From NCBI GenBank assembly GCA_026706485.1, contig JAPOYR010000004.1, forward strand, positions 372,001-436,000: a stretch of DNA of 64,000 nt. The letters are read 5' to 3'. Under the pieces are notes generated by a model. That model did not search any database and was not told where the DNA came from. It worked only from the letters and a program-made list of their open reading frames with translations. The position numbers were made by a program, and so were the translations under genes. This document shows positions 25,953 to 35,009 of the stretch, in pieces (within the stretch, counting starts at the first letter, position 1; the number at the start of each line of letters is the position of its first letter). Source of the stretch: Chloroflexota bacterium. GTDB taxonomy: Bacteria; Chloroflexota; UBA11872.

Positions 25953-26195
25953 ATGGCCTCGCCGCGGGCGTCCGCAGCTCTCGCTGCGCTGCTGCTCACC
26001 ATGCTGATGGGGGCCACCTGCGCCGGCCCCGCGGGCGCCGCGCCCGACGCCGGCGGCGCGGCGGCTGTCGACACCGGCCTGCTGCTCGCCGTGCTCGTAC
26101 CGCCGGTGATCCTGGTGTCTCTCGCCTGGCTGGCATACATTTTCCGGCTCCTCTTTCGAGATCCGCCCGAAGGACCACCGACGCCCAAGCCGTGA
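25953..26195 (+). CDS. Small membrane/secreted protein (80 residues)
   Basis: An N-terminal signal-like segment (ASAALAALLLTMLMGATC) is followed by an alanine/glycine linker, a strong membrane helix (LLLAVLVPPVILVSLAWLAYIF) and a short, proline-rich cytoplasmic tail. No family is recognised. ATG 25953 begins one base after the previous stop, and it is the last gene before the formate dehydrogenase. The Cys in GATC might be a lipoprotein site, but the motif is poor. Confidence 0.6.
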   Translation: MASPRASAALAALLLTMLMGATCAGPAGAAPDAGGAAAVDTGLLLAVLVPPVILVSLAWLAYIFRLLFRDPPEGPPTPKP

Positions 26196-26247
26196 CCGTC
26201 GCTTTTCCTGGCGTAATCTGTTGTTACAGGGGTGCGGGGAATTGGCA

Positions 26248-29043
26248 GTGCCGGTCGAGGACATCAGCCTCACAATTGACGGGCGACGCGTGTCGGTACC
26301 GCCCGGCGCGACGCTGCTGGATGCGGCATCCGCGGCCGGCGTCGAGGTCCCCACGCTCTGCTTTCATCCCAACATGGCGGCCTCGGCCAATTGCCGCCTG
26401 TGCGTGGTGGAGCAATCCCTGAGCCCTAACGGCTCCGTCGCCGAACCCGAGCCCGGCGCCCCTGACCGCCAGGCGTCCAAGCTGTTGCCGTCCTGCCGCG
26501 CCAAGGCCGAGCCGGGCCAGGTCGTATTCACCAGCAGCCACAACGTGCTCGCGTCGCGCCGCGGTTCGCTGCGCCTGCTGCTCGGCGGCGTCGACCTGAG
26601 CGAAGCGCCGGAGCTGGAGGACCTCTGTGCCGAATACGGCCTCGCGGTCGGCACCGCCGCCGAGCGCGAGCCGTTTCCGATCTACGTCGACAACCCCTAC
26701 TACATCCGCGACTACAACAAGTGCGTCATGTGCTGGCGCTGCGTGGACGTCTGCGGCGACCAGGTGCAGTTCACCTTCGCCATCGAGCCGGCCGAGCGCG
26801 GGTTTGAGGTCCGCGTGGGCACCGCCGAGTACGACGGCATGATGGACACCACCTGCGTCTACTGCGGCAACTGCGTCCAGGTATGCCCCAGCGGCGCCCT
26901 CAAGGGCCGCGCCCAGTGGGAAGCCGAGCGGCGCGGCCAGCTCAGCGACGACCGCGTCGTCGAGACCACCTGCTCCTTCTGCGGCGTCGGCTGTGGGCTC
27001 ACGGCCCATGTCCGCGATGGGGCCATCACGCACGTGGATTCGCCCGACGATCACCCGGTGAACCAGGGCTGGCTCTGCGTCAAGGGCCGCTACGGCTGGG
27101 ACTACGCGCAGCATGAGGAGCGCCTGACGCATCCCCTCATTCGAGTCGGCGCGCGCGGCGAGGGCCGCTGGCGGCGTGCGACGTGGGACGAGGCGCTCGA
27201 TCTCACCGCACGACGCCTGACGCACCACCGCGACTCGCATGGACCCGGCTCGGTGGCGGTCTACGCATCCTCCAAGTGCACCAACGAGGAGAACTACCTG
27301 CTGCAGAAGTTCACCCGCGCGGCTCTGCAAACCAACAACATCGACAACTGCACCCGGCTCTGCCATGCCTCGTCGGTGGCCGCGCTCGACATCGCTCTGG
27401 GCACCAGCGCCTTCACCAATTCCCTCGACGAAATCGCCGAAAACGACGTGATCTTCGTCACCGGCTCGAACACCACGGAAACTCACCCCATCACGGCCCT
27501 CAAGATGAAGGCCGCCGTGCGCGAAGGGGCCCGGCTCATCGTGGCCGACCCGCGCGCCATTGAGCTCACCCGCTGGGCCGACGTGCACCTGCAGTTCCGC
27601 ACCGGCACCGACGTACCCATGTACAACGCCCTGCTGCATGTGGTGATCCGCGACGGACTTGTGGACGAGGAGTTCATCGCCGCGCGCGTGAACAACTTCG
27701 AAGCCGTCGCCGAGTCGGTCCGCGACTGGACGCCCGAGCGGCAGGAAGCGCTCACCGGCATTCCGGCGGCGGACATCGAGCGGGCCGCCCGCATCATCGG
27801 CCAAGCTGGAAAATCGGCGTTCTACTGGGGCGTGGGCATCTCCGAGCAGACGCATGGCACCGACGCCTGTCTCACGCTCATCAACCTTGCCCTGGCCACC
27901 GGCAACGTGGGCCGGCGCGGGACCGGCCTCAATCCCCTGCGCGGCCAAAACAACGTCCAAGGCACCAGCGACGTGGGCGCCATTCCGATGTACCTCACCG
28001 ACTACCGCTCGGTCGAGGACCCGCGAATTCGCGGCGTCTTCGAGAAGGCCTGGGGCGTGGCCCTGCCGGCGGCCCAGGGCCTCACCACCATGGAAATCGC
28101 CGATGCCGTGGGGAGCGGAGATCTGCGGGCCATGTTCATCATGGGCGAAAACCCGCTCATGTCGGACCCCGATCTCAACGCCGCTCGCGAGCACTTCAAC
28201 CACATCGACTTTCTGGCCGTGCAAGACATCTTCATGACCGAGACGGCGCAGATCGCCGACGTCGTGCTGCCCGCCGCGAGCTGGGCCGAGAAGGACGGCA
28301 CCTTCACCAACACCGATCGGCGCGTGCAACGCGTCCGATCCATCCTGGAACCGCCCGGCGAAGCCCGACAGGACTGGGAAATCGTCTTGGACCTCTCACG
28401 GCGGATGGGCTATGACCCTCGCCTGAATACGCCGGCGGAGATCTTCGATGAGATTGCGCGGCTCACGCCCAGCCACGCCGGGCTCAGCCACGCCCGGCTC
28501 GACCGCGAGGGCGGCCTTCGTTGGCCGTGCTACGACGCCAACGATCCCGGGGCGCTGTGGCTCTTCGGCGACCGCTTCCCGACCAGTGACGGCCGAGCCA
28601 CCATGACGACGGTCGACTGGACTGAAAACGTCGAGATTCCCGACGCGGAGTATCCCTTCATCTTCAACACCGGCCGGGTGCTCTACCACTGGCACACCGG
28701 CTCGGTCAGCCGCCGCTCGCGGCTTGACGACGCCTATCCCGAGCCGCTCGTGGAGGTGTCGCCCGAGGACGCCGACCGGCTGGGCATTCCCAAGAGCGGG
28801 TTGGTGCGCGTCAGCAGCCGCCGGGGCAGCCTCGAGGCCCGCGCCTGGATCACCCGCCGTGTCCCTCCGGGCACCGTCTATATGGGTTGGCACTTTGTCG
28901 AAGCCGCCGCCAACTTGCTCACCATCAACGCCCTCGACCCGATTTCCAAGATCCCCGAATACAAGATCTGCGCCTGCAAGATCGAAGTGCTGGAAACGCA
29001 GGCAAGCCGCCGGTCGCGGTCCCTCGCAAGCGCCCAGGCCTAG
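26248..29043 (+). CDS. fdhA: Formate dehydrogenase alpha subunit, Cys-type, molybdopterin (FdhA/FdsA-like)
   Basis: A 931-residue enzyme that oxidises formate to CO2 at a bis-MGD molybdenum/tungsten centre. Domains: NuoG-like [2Fe-2S] with Cys38, Cys49, Cys52 and Cys83; two [4Fe-4S] ferredoxin motifs (Cys159/162/165/169 and Cys203/206/209/213); Mop [4Fe-4S] Cys242/245/249 and Cys277; catalytic NIDNCTRLCHASSVAAL, where Cys372-His373 takes the selenocysteine place; C-terminal molydopterin dinucleotide-binding domain (NTGRVLYHWHTGSVSRRS). The His/Cys cluster of NuoG is missing. GTG 26248 was chosen (GGGGA seven bases upstream); TTG 26221 is the alternative. Electron acceptors could be the NuoEF homologues at 1309-3137. 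Confidence 0.95.
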   Translation: MPVEDISLTIDGRRVSVPPGATLLDAASAAGVEVPTLCFHPNMAASANCRLCVVEQSLSPNGSVAEPEPGAPDRQASKLLPSCRAKAEPGQVVFTSSHNVLASRRGSLRLLLGGVDLSEAPELEDLCAEYGLAVGTAAEREPFPIYVDNPYYIRDYNKCVMCWRCVDVCGDQVQFTFAIEPAERGFEVRVGTAEYDGMMDTTCVYCGNCVQVCPSGALKGRAQWEAERRGQLSDDRVVETTCSFCGVGCGLTAHVRDGAITHVDSPDDHPVNQGWLCVKGRYGWDYAQHEERLTHPLIRVGARGEGRWRRATWDEALDLTARRLTHHRDSHGPGSVAVYASSKCTNEENYLLQKFTRAALQTNNIDNCTRLCHASSVAALDIALGTSAFTNSLDEIAENDVIFVTGSNTTETHPITALKMKAAVREGARLIVADPRAIELTRWADVHLQFRTGTDVPMYNALLHVVIRDGLVDEEFIAARVNNFEAVAESVRDWTPERQEALTGIPAADIERAARIIGQAGKSAFYWGVGISEQTHGTDACLTLINLALATGNVGRRGTGLNPLRGQNNVQGTSDVGAIPMYLTDYRSVEDPRIRGVFEKAWGVALPAAQGLTTMEIADAVGSGDLRAMFIMGENPLMSDPDLNAAREHFNHIDFLAVQDIFMTETAQIADVVLPAASWAEKDGTFTNTDRRVQRVRSILEPPGEARQDWEIVLDLSRRMGYDPRLNTPAEIFDEIARLTPSHAGLSHARLDREGGLRWPCYDANDPGALWLFGDRFPTSDGRATMTTVDWTENVEIPDAEYPFIFNTGRVLYHWHTGSVSRRSRLDDAYPEPLVEVSPEDADRLGIPKSGLVRVSSRRGSLEARAWITRRVPPGTVYMGWHFVEAAANLLTINALDPISKIPEYKICACKIEVLETQASRRSRSLASAQA

Positions 29044-29053
29044 GCGCCGGCCC

Positions 29054-29539
29054 ATGCCGCGATTGGCGGTTTCACACGCCCCACCCGGCTACGACTGCCC
29101 CTTCTGCGCCATTGCCGCCGGCGCCGAGTCGGAATTCACTGCCTGGCGTGATGCGCACGTCGTGGTGCAAATCTCGCGGCGCCATAGCCCGGACAGTCCG
29201 CAAGTCCCCGGCAACGCGCTCGTGATTCCGCGGGCGCACTACGAGAACCTCTACGCGCTCCCGGACGACCTGGCGAGCCGCGTTGCCCAGGTGGCGCGCC
29301 GCGTCGCCATCGCCATGCGCACCGGCTATCCCTGCGATGGCGTGACCGTGCGCCAAAACAACGAGCCCGCCGGCGGCCAGGACGTCTGGCACCTGCACAC
29401 CCACGTGATCCCGCGCCACACGGGCGACCGCGTGACCCAATCGCGCGGCGGGCGCGCAGACGACGACGAACGTGCTCGCTACGCGGCCCTCCTGTGCCGC
29501 AGCCTCGCCGCCCTCGACGATTCGCCCGGCTCGTCCTGA
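29054..29539 (+). CDS. HIT family protein
   Basis: A 161-residue histidine-triad nucleotide hydrolase/transferase. The N-terminal zinc-type Cys pair DCPFC (15, 18) and the HIT motif WHLHTHVIPRH (His113, His115, His117) are clear. Members hydrolyse nucleoside phosphoramidates or dinucleoside polyphosphates; the specific substrate is unknown. ATG 29054 lies ten bases after the formate dehydrogenase stop, so it is probably co-transcribed. Confidence 0.9.
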   Translation: MPRLAVSHAPPGYDCPFCAIAAGAESEFTAWRDAHVVVQISRRHSPDSPQVPGNALVIPRAHYENLYALPDDLASRVAQVARRVAIAMRTGYPCDGVTVRQNNEPAGGQDVWHLHTHVIPRHTGDRVTQSRGGRADDDERARYAALLCRSLAALDDSPGSS

Positions 29540-29728
29540 GACTGGTTCCGCACGGGCGATCGCGCAAGCCCGGTCCGCGACCGCGTGACTGCGTTTGTTG
29601 TCGTGAGAGATATGACATTGATACCGAATGACATGAGTGCTTTTCTACTATATATGGGGTGATATGAAGGATTTTCACCAAATGTTGTGTGTGCATAAAG
29701 AAATATTTGGTACGATCAGGGTTGAGGA
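29540..29728 (+). promoter_or_regulatory. AT-rich upstream region with putative promoter for the Tat-signal gene
   Basis: The 190-base gap is strikingly AT-rich (TACTATATATGG near 29646-29657, AAATATTTGG at 29701-29710). A TACGAT hexamer at 29711-29716 lies 12 bases before the ATG, with TTGTGT at 29685-29690 as a weak -35. The spacing is long (20), so this is only a suggestion. If it is used, the transcript would begin very close to the start codon. Confidence 0.3.
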
Positions 29729-30856
29729 ATGCACGACCGTCGTTCGTTCCTCAGGCGCGGCCTGGGGCTGCTGTCGGGAGGCGCGGCAGGAGTACTTGGG
29801 GGAGGGTTGGCCGCTGCGTCGGGTCCGACCGAAGCCCACGGCGCACCAGGCGCCTCGCCGCCGGGCGCAGAGCGCGGAAATTCCGGCCGCCGGTCGATCA
29901 TCGAAATCATTTGCGATATCGCCAACCTTGCTCCAACCGAGTGCGAACCGTGGTTGGAGCGACCGCCCACACCATCCGAACCGCAGTCGGTCTTGCAGGC
30001 GCAGCCGATGCTCACGGTCTACGGCCGCAGTTTCGGCGTGGCTCCGATCCTCGGAATGCTCGGAGCGCTCAACTCGTTCGATGAGCTGGAACGCGGCGTT
30101 GCGCCCTGGATCAGCGCCATGTCGGATCTTGCTGACGCGCCCGTCAAGGTGGCGCCGCATCTGATCTACGGGCTGGCGCGCCCGTGCCATAGCGACGATG
30201 ACTCCTGCATGATCTTCCTCGACGCGTCGGGCGTGGATCTGATCGAGGACTACATCAAGCCGGCGGCGGATCGCGACATGGCCGTGATCCTCGACAGCCA
30301 GATCGGCCGCCTCTCGCCCACCTATTTCATCCGGCGAATGATCGACGCTGGCTATCTGGCCTATCCCAACGTGCACGTGGCGCTCGATCCCGAGTTCGCC
30401 ACGCAGCCGGACCAGGACATGCCGGGCCATCCGATCGGGACCCTCTCCGCCTATAGCATCAACGAGGTCCAGGCGCTTCTGGCCTCCTACGTGCGCGAGG
30501 AGGGCCTTTCGCACAAGAAGGTGCTCATCGTGCATCAGTTTGTCGACGACCTCTCGGATTCCTGGTCCATGGTTCCCGGCAAGCAGAACATTGAGGTTTA
30601 CCCGGAGGTTGAGCTGGTCTTCGACGCCGACGGCTTTGGCTCGCCCAACGCCAAGGTCCACAAATACAACGCCATCACCGACCCCACGGCCTACCCGCAG
30701 CTCGAGTGGCGCGGCATCAAGATCTTCCAGCACAACCCGCACGCGCCCCGCTTTTCGGATACCCCCGTGATGACTCCGCGTCAGATCTACGGCCTCGACC
30801 CAACGCCGGCCGGCTGGCGCATCTGGGCGCCGCCGCATTTGGTCGTGGTGGCCTAG
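29729..30856 (+). CDS. Tat-exported protein of unknown function, tandem copy 1
   Basis: A 375-residue protein with a twin-arginine signal (DRRSFLRRGLGLLSGGAAG), so it is predicted to be exported folded. The mature part begins after a low-complexity Ala/Gly/Pro linker. Conserved segments include SVLQAQPMLTVYGRSFGVAP, SCMIFLDASGVDLIEDYIKP, VILDSQIGRLSPTYFI, NVHVALDPEF, HKKVLIVHQFVDD and VELVFDADGFGS, an alternation of beta-strand and helix suggesting a TIM-barrel hydrolase-like fold. Acidic residues DSQ, ALDPEF and DADGF could be catalytic. The downstream gene is a close paralogue. The ribosome binding site (GAGGA) abuts the ATG, which is unusual. Confidence 0.75.
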   Translation: MHDRRSFLRRGLGLLSGGAAGVLGGGLAAASGPTEAHGAPGASPPGAERGNSGRRSIIEIICDIANLAPTECEPWLERPPTPSEPQSVLQAQPMLTVYGRSFGVAPILGMLGALNSFDELERGVAPWISAMSDLADAPVKVAPHLIYGLARPCHSDDDSCMIFLDASGVDLIEDYIKPAADRDMAVILDSQIGRLSPTYFIRRMIDAGYLAYPNVHVALDPEFATQPDQDMPGHPIGTLSAYSINEVQALLASYVREEGLSHKKVLIVHQFVDDLSDSWSMVPGKQNIEVYPEVELVFDADGFGSPNAKVHKYNAITDPTAYPQLEWRGIKIFQHNPHAPRFSDTPVMTPRQIYGLDPTPAGWRIWAPPHLVVVA

Positions 30857-31009
30857 CCAACGGACGTCGACGCTAGCTCCGCAAAATAGGGGCCGCGATC
30901 ATCAGGGCCGTATCGTCGACGTGCGGCTACTGGATATGGGGAAAGTCCCATAGCCCCGCCTATATGTTGTATCCCACTCCCGTTTTGGTGGTATCGTTGC
31001 ACCTAAGGA

Positions 31010-32143
31010 ATGTTCGACCGTCGCTCATTCCTCAGGCAGGGCCTGGGGCTGCTGTCGGGAGGCGCGGCAGGCACGCTCTTGGGGAGGGTGGCCGCTGCAT
31101 CGGCACCGGCCGAGCCCTCCGGCGCGGCGGGCAGCCGTCATCCCCCTGCTGAGAACAGCCCTCCGCAACCGCCGGAGTCAATTGCTGGCCTCATCTGCGA
31201 GGCTGCCGAGCCCGATCCAGGCATCTGCGACTGGTGGTCGCACGTGCTGCCGGCCACGCCGCTCGGACCGCTGTCGGTCCTGCAGCGACACTCGTTGCTT
31301 TCGGTTTACGGCCGCAGTTTCGGCGTGGCCCCGGTGCTCGGGATGCTCGGAGCGGTCAATTCGTTTGACGAGCTGGAACACAGCGTCGAGCCGTGGGTTC
31401 GCGCCATGTCCGAGTTCGCGGAAGCGCCGGTCAAGGTGGCGCCGCATCTGATCTACGCCCTGGCTCGCTCCTGCCGGGGCGCGGACGACAGCTGCATGAT
31501 CTTCCTCGACGCGTCGGGCGTGGATCTGGTCGAGGAATACATCAAGCCGGCGGCGGATCGCAACATGGCTGTCATCCTTGACAGCCAGATCGGCCGCCTC
31601 TCGCCCACCTACTTCATCCGGCGAATGATCAACGCCGGCTATCTGGCCTATCCCAACGTGCACGTGGCGCTTGATCCCGAATTCGTGACCAAGCCCGATC
31701 AGGACACGCCGGGCAAGCCGACTGGAATGCTCTCCGCCCAGAGCATCAACCAGGTCCAGGCCCTTCTGGCCGCCTACGTGCGCGAGGAGGGCCTCTCCCA
31801 CAAGAAAGTGCTCATCGTGCATCAGTTCGTTGACGACGTCACCGACTCGTGGTCGATGGTTCCCGGCAAGCGAAACATCCAGATCTACCCTGAAGTCGAG
31901 TTGGTCTTCGACGCCGATGGCTTCGGCAGCCCCAACGCCAAGGTGCACAAATACAACGCCATCACCAGCCCCACGGCGTACCCGCAGATCGAGTGGCGCG
32001 GCCTCAAGATCTTTCAGCACAACGCGCGCGCGCCCTGGGCTTCGGACACTCCCGTGATGACCCCGCGCCAGATATATGGCCTCGATCCCACGTCCAACGG
32101 CTGGCGCATGTGGGCGCCGCCTCACTTGCTCGTGGTGGCCTAG
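31010..32143 (+). CDS. Tat-exported protein of unknown function, tandem copy 2
   Basis: A 377-residue paralogue of the gene at 29729, near-identical through most of the mature domain (SCMIFLDASGVDLVEEYIKP, VILDSQIGRLSPTYFI, HKKVLIVHQFVDD, VELVFDADGFGS), with a different linker after the twin-arginine signal (DRRSFLRQGLGLLSGG). Extra Cys residues (ICEAAEPDPGICDWW) appear before the conserved part. ATG 31010 is again preceded directly by AAGGA with no spacer. The 150-base gap between the two copies carries its own putative -10 (TATCGT, 30992-30997), so each copy may have its own promoter. Confidence 0.75.
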   Translation: MFDRRSFLRQGLGLLSGGAAGTLLGRVAAASAPAEPSGAAGSRHPPAENSPPQPPESIAGLICEAAEPDPGICDWWSHVLPATPLGPLSVLQRHSLLSVYGRSFGVAPVLGMLGAVNSFDELEHSVEPWVRAMSEFAEAPVKVAPHLIYALARSCRGADDSCMIFLDASGVDLVEEYIKPAADRNMAVILDSQIGRLSPTYFIRRMINAGYLAYPNVHVALDPEFVTKPDQDTPGKPTGMLSAQSINQVQALLAAYVREEGLSHKKVLIVHQFVDDVTDSWSMVPGKRNIQIYPEVELVFDADGFGSPNAKVHKYNAITSPTAYPQIEWRGLKIFQHNARAPWASDTPVMTPRQIYGLDPTSNGWRMWAPPHLLVVA

Positions 32144-32279
32144 CCGCGCTGCACGCGATCGGTCGCATCGCCCGAAGGCTGCTGGTACGCCCTGTCGGAG
32201 TCACCTGCGCCGGGCGGCGGTTGGTGCACGATAGGGCGAAATCGCCGCACGACGAGCACCCGGGTAGGGAAACTTGATC

Positions 32280-32334
32280 CGTCATTCCCGCGGAGAGCCT
32301 GCCCCGTACTCGATACGGGGCGGGAATCCACCCC
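32280..32334. repeat. Intergenic repeat, variant with inserted inner hairpin
   Basis: The unit begins CGTCATTCCCGCGGAGAG and ends CGGGAATCCACC as in the other copies, but the centre is replaced by CCCCGTACTCGATACGGGG, itself an inverted repeat. It lies before the EEP gene; the rest of 32144-32402 shows no gene. Confidence 0.65.
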
Positions 32335-32402
32335 CAAGTCGTCTCCCAGCGAGCCGTGAGATCCGCTCTTCAAGTCGCCCGCCGGCAGGACTGCGCGTCG
32401 CC

Positions 32403-33215
32403 ATGTGGAACATCTGGGGCTTCTCCTGGGAGTGGGAGCGCCGGCGCCCGCTCGTCGCCGTCGAGCTTGCCGACCTCGAACCCGACGTCGTGGCCCTCCA
32501 CGAAGCCCGCGCTGCCCGTCGGCCGTGGGAGGCCGGCCAGTCCACGCCCGAGCAGGCCGCCGCCGACACCGGCATCCCCGTCGTCGAGTGGATCGACGCA
32601 CCGACGCTGGACCCATCCGCGCGGATGGGTCCGGCGCTGCTGGCCCGCGTCCCACCGGCGGGCACATCGCGGCTGCGGCTCGCCGACCGCGACTCCGTTC
32701 CCGACCTCGGCTTTCACGAGCCCTGGCTGCTCACCGCGCGGTGGGAGATCGATGGACTCCGGGCCACGCTGGCGACCACGCACCTGCCAATGTCGTCGTT
32801 GCCCGCCGCCCAGCGGGTTGCCGTGCCGAAGCTGGCCAACGTGCTGGCTCCGCTGGCGGACGACTCCGACTTGCTCGTGCTGATGGGCGACTTGAACGTG
32901 CAGCCGCACAGCTCGCTCCTGTTCAGCCTCATGCAGACCGCCGGACTCGAGTCGGTGCCTTCCCTTGCCACGGCGCCGCCCACCTGGCCCACGAGCTCGG
33001 CCATGTTCAACCAGTGGGCCGTGGAGTCCGGATACGGCGCGTGGGCGCACCATCCCGAGGCGCAGCCAATCCGCATCGACTACGTCCTGGCTCGCCGCCG
33101 CGACTCCACGCCGCTTCGCATCGTGGACCAAGGGCGCTTCGGAACTCGGCATCGCTCGGACGGTCTGTTCGCGTCCGACCACTGGGGCCTCTGGGTCGAT
33201 CTCGCCATTGCCTGA
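32403..33215 (+). CDS. Endonuclease/exonuclease/phosphatase (EEP) family protein
   Basis: A 270-residue metal-dependent phosphoesterase. Motifs in order: MWNIWGF (Asn3), VALHEARAA (Glu), TTHLPMSS, LMGDLNVQPHS (Asp/Asn), RIDYVLARR (Asp) and SDHWGLWVDL (Asp/His). There is no signal peptide, so it is cytoplasmic. The substrate (DNA, phospholipid or another phosphodiester) cannot be told. ATG 32403 was chosen; the usual family start lies a few residues earlier, but that region is repeat-derived and has no standard start codon. Confidence 0.82.
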   Translation: MWNIWGFSWEWERRRPLVAVELADLEPDVVALHEARAARRPWEAGQSTPEQAAADTGIPVVEWIDAPTLDPSARMGPALLARVPPAGTSRLRLADRDSVPDLGFHEPWLLTARWEIDGLRATLATTHLPMSSLPAAQRVAVPKLANVLAPLADDSDLLVLMGDLNVQPHSSLLFSLMQTAGLESVPSLATAPPTWPTSSAMFNQWAVESGYGAWAHHPEAQPIRIDYVLARRRDSTPLRIVDQGRFGTRHRSDGLFASDHWGLWVDLAIA

Positions 33216-33245
33216 CGGCGATGGCCCCGGACGTTGGCGGTCGCC

Positions 33246-34853
33246 TCAGCCGTTCTGCACCTTCACCCGCAGCCGTCGCACGTCGGTCGCGCCGCCTTCT
33301 GCAGCGGTCGCCCGGCCGTGCAGCGTGAGATAGCTCAGGCCCAAGCGCCCGTCTCGGATCGCCAAGGTGCACTCGGTTCCTCCGACAGTCGCGATGGCCG
33401 TGTCGGCAGCGACATCCCAGCGGATGGTGACCGGCGTCCATGCGCCGGCAGGCAGTGCCTCCTCGTCCAGCGCGTGCTCAATCGCCGCATCCGGACGCCG
33501 GTCGTCGGGCCGCCAGAAAGTCTCGTCGAGCACCACATCGACGCCGGCCGAGCCCTCGTCGCGGCGCACCTCGAGCGACAGCGTGCCCTGAGCGCCGATG
33601 GGAAAGTTGCGCTCAACGCCCAGCGGCAACTCGCCGGTGTGCCGCAGTCGCAGCACGCGTCCGCCGTCCGCGTCCACCACCGATGCCCCCGCGGTGCCAT
33701 TCGTCGACCACCCGTCCAATCCGTGCTCGAAGTCGTCGCGGTCCTCGGTCTCGTCGAGCCGGTCGGGGTCCAAGATCACGTAGTCCGTGACCACGTGCAT
33801 CCAGGCGTCGGTGATGTGGTTAAACATCATCAGCACGCGACCGTCGGGTAGCTCCAGCATGCGCGGGTAGCTGACCTGATCGTTCAGCAACTCCGGCAGG
33901 GCTTGCCGCGCGTACTCGCGGTAGCCGTTCCAGGTGCGCCCGTCGTCGTGTGAGACCGCGACGTTCACCACGTGCCGCGAGCAATGCACCTCCTTGTGCT
34001 CGCCGCCAAGCGGCGGCCCCTGGGTGTTGTTCCAGGTAAACAGCAGGCGTCCATCACTGAGCCGCAAGAGATAGCCCGGCGAGTTGGGCGCCTTGAACCG
34101 GCTGCGCTTCGGCTCGGACCAAATCCGGCCATCGTCCGAATACGACTCGTATTGGAAGCGGTCCGGCGTGCGGATGATCTTGTAGATGCGCCCGTCGCCC
34201 AGTTGCGCCACCGTGGGCTCGTTGGCGCCGGAGTGGCTGTGGCGTCCGCCCGAGGCCACGTGCAGTTCGGTCGAGTCGTTGCGCCAGGTGCGCCCGCCGT
34301 CGTCCGAATAGCAGGTCTTGCAGCAATACATGCCCTCCGTCTGGTCCCAGTCGTAGTACTCCAGCGGCAGCAGAATCCGGCCGCTGTCGATTTGGGCCGC
34401 CTGGCGCAGCGCGCCGGTGTAGGGGTGGCCGTAGTCGATGCGCTGCGGCCCGTCCCAGCTGGCGCCGCCGTCGCGCGAGACGACGTGATAGACGTCGCAG
34501 CGCAGCTCGTCGCGCCCGGGACGCTCGATGTCCTCGGGCCAGATGAGCATGCGCATGCCAAAGAGGTGGATGACGCCGTCGCGGTCCACCAGGATCGGGC
34601 CGCTGCCCCAATAGCCGAAGCCAATGGGAAGCGCCATCACGCGCTGCGGCTCGTCCCAGGTGACCGTGCCGTTGGAAAGGGCCCCGTAGCGGATGATGAG
34701 ATCCTGCCGCGCCCACGGGTCGTGGAAGATGCCCTGTTCGAGCGCGATGTAAAAGCCGGGACCTTCGGTCGTCCAGCTGATAAAGCGACCGTCGGGCAGC
34801 AGCGCCACCCGGTCGATCGATTCGCCGAATGAGTGTCGTTCGAGTAGCAGCAC
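33246..34853 (-). CDS. Sialidase/BNR-repeat protein with C-terminal beta-sandwich domain
   Basis: A 535-residue protein. The first 370 residues form a BNR/Asp-box propeller (SRDGGASWDG, YSDDGGRTWRN, YSDDGRIWSE, SHDDGRTWNG); the last 150, from about DDFEHGLDGW on, look like a concanavalin/LamG-type beta-sandwich (LSLEVRRDEGSAGVDVVL, TIRWDVAADTAIATV). No signal peptide is seen, so it is cytoplasmic. The substrate is not determined; relatives include exo-sialidases and other glycoside hydrolases. GTG 34853 with GAAGGA just upstream is the start. It is divergent from the GH33-like gene at 35010. Confidence 0.8.
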   Translation of the reverse strand: MLLLERHSFGESIDRVALLPDGRFISWTTEGPGFYIALEQGIFHDPWARQDLIIRYGALSNGTVTWDEPQRVMALPIGFGYWGSGPILVDRDGVIHLFGMRMLIWPEDIERPGRDELRCDVYHVVSRDGGASWDGPQRIDYGHPYTGALRQAAQIDSGRILLPLEYYDWDQTEGMYCCKTCYSDDGGRTWRNDSTELHVASGGRHSHSGANEPTVAQLGDGRIYKIIRTPDRFQYESYSDDGRIWSEPKRSRFKAPNSPGYLLRLSDGRLLFTWNNTQGPPLGGEHKEVHCSRHVVNVAVSHDDGRTWNGYREYARQALPELLNDQVSYPRMLELPDGRVLMMFNHITDAWMHVVTDYVILDPDRLDETEDRDDFEHGLDGWSTNGTAGASVVDADGGRVLRLRHTGELPLGVERNFPIGAQGTLSLEVRRDEGSAGVDVVLDETFWRPDDRRPDAAIEHALDEEALPAGAWTPVTIRWDVAADTAIATVGGTECTLAIRDGRLGLSYLTLHGRATAAEGGATDVRRLRVKVQNG

Positions 34854-35009
34854 GGTCCTTCTCCTGCGCCCGTGGAATCAAGAGTCCGACCGGCGCGGTC
34901 GTCGCTGACGCGGGCATTGTCGCGCGTCCAGCCGGGCGCCATGCCAACGGGCTGACTTCCGGCGCTTTATGCTGGCCTGGTGGCCTGACACGTGAGTCGA
35001 GGCGGCGCC

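Noticed and set aside
26224-28329. 701-codon antisense frame opposite formate dehydrogenase
   Set aside because: The sense strand has all cofactor motifs; the antisense product is His/Ala/Gly-rich with no domain.
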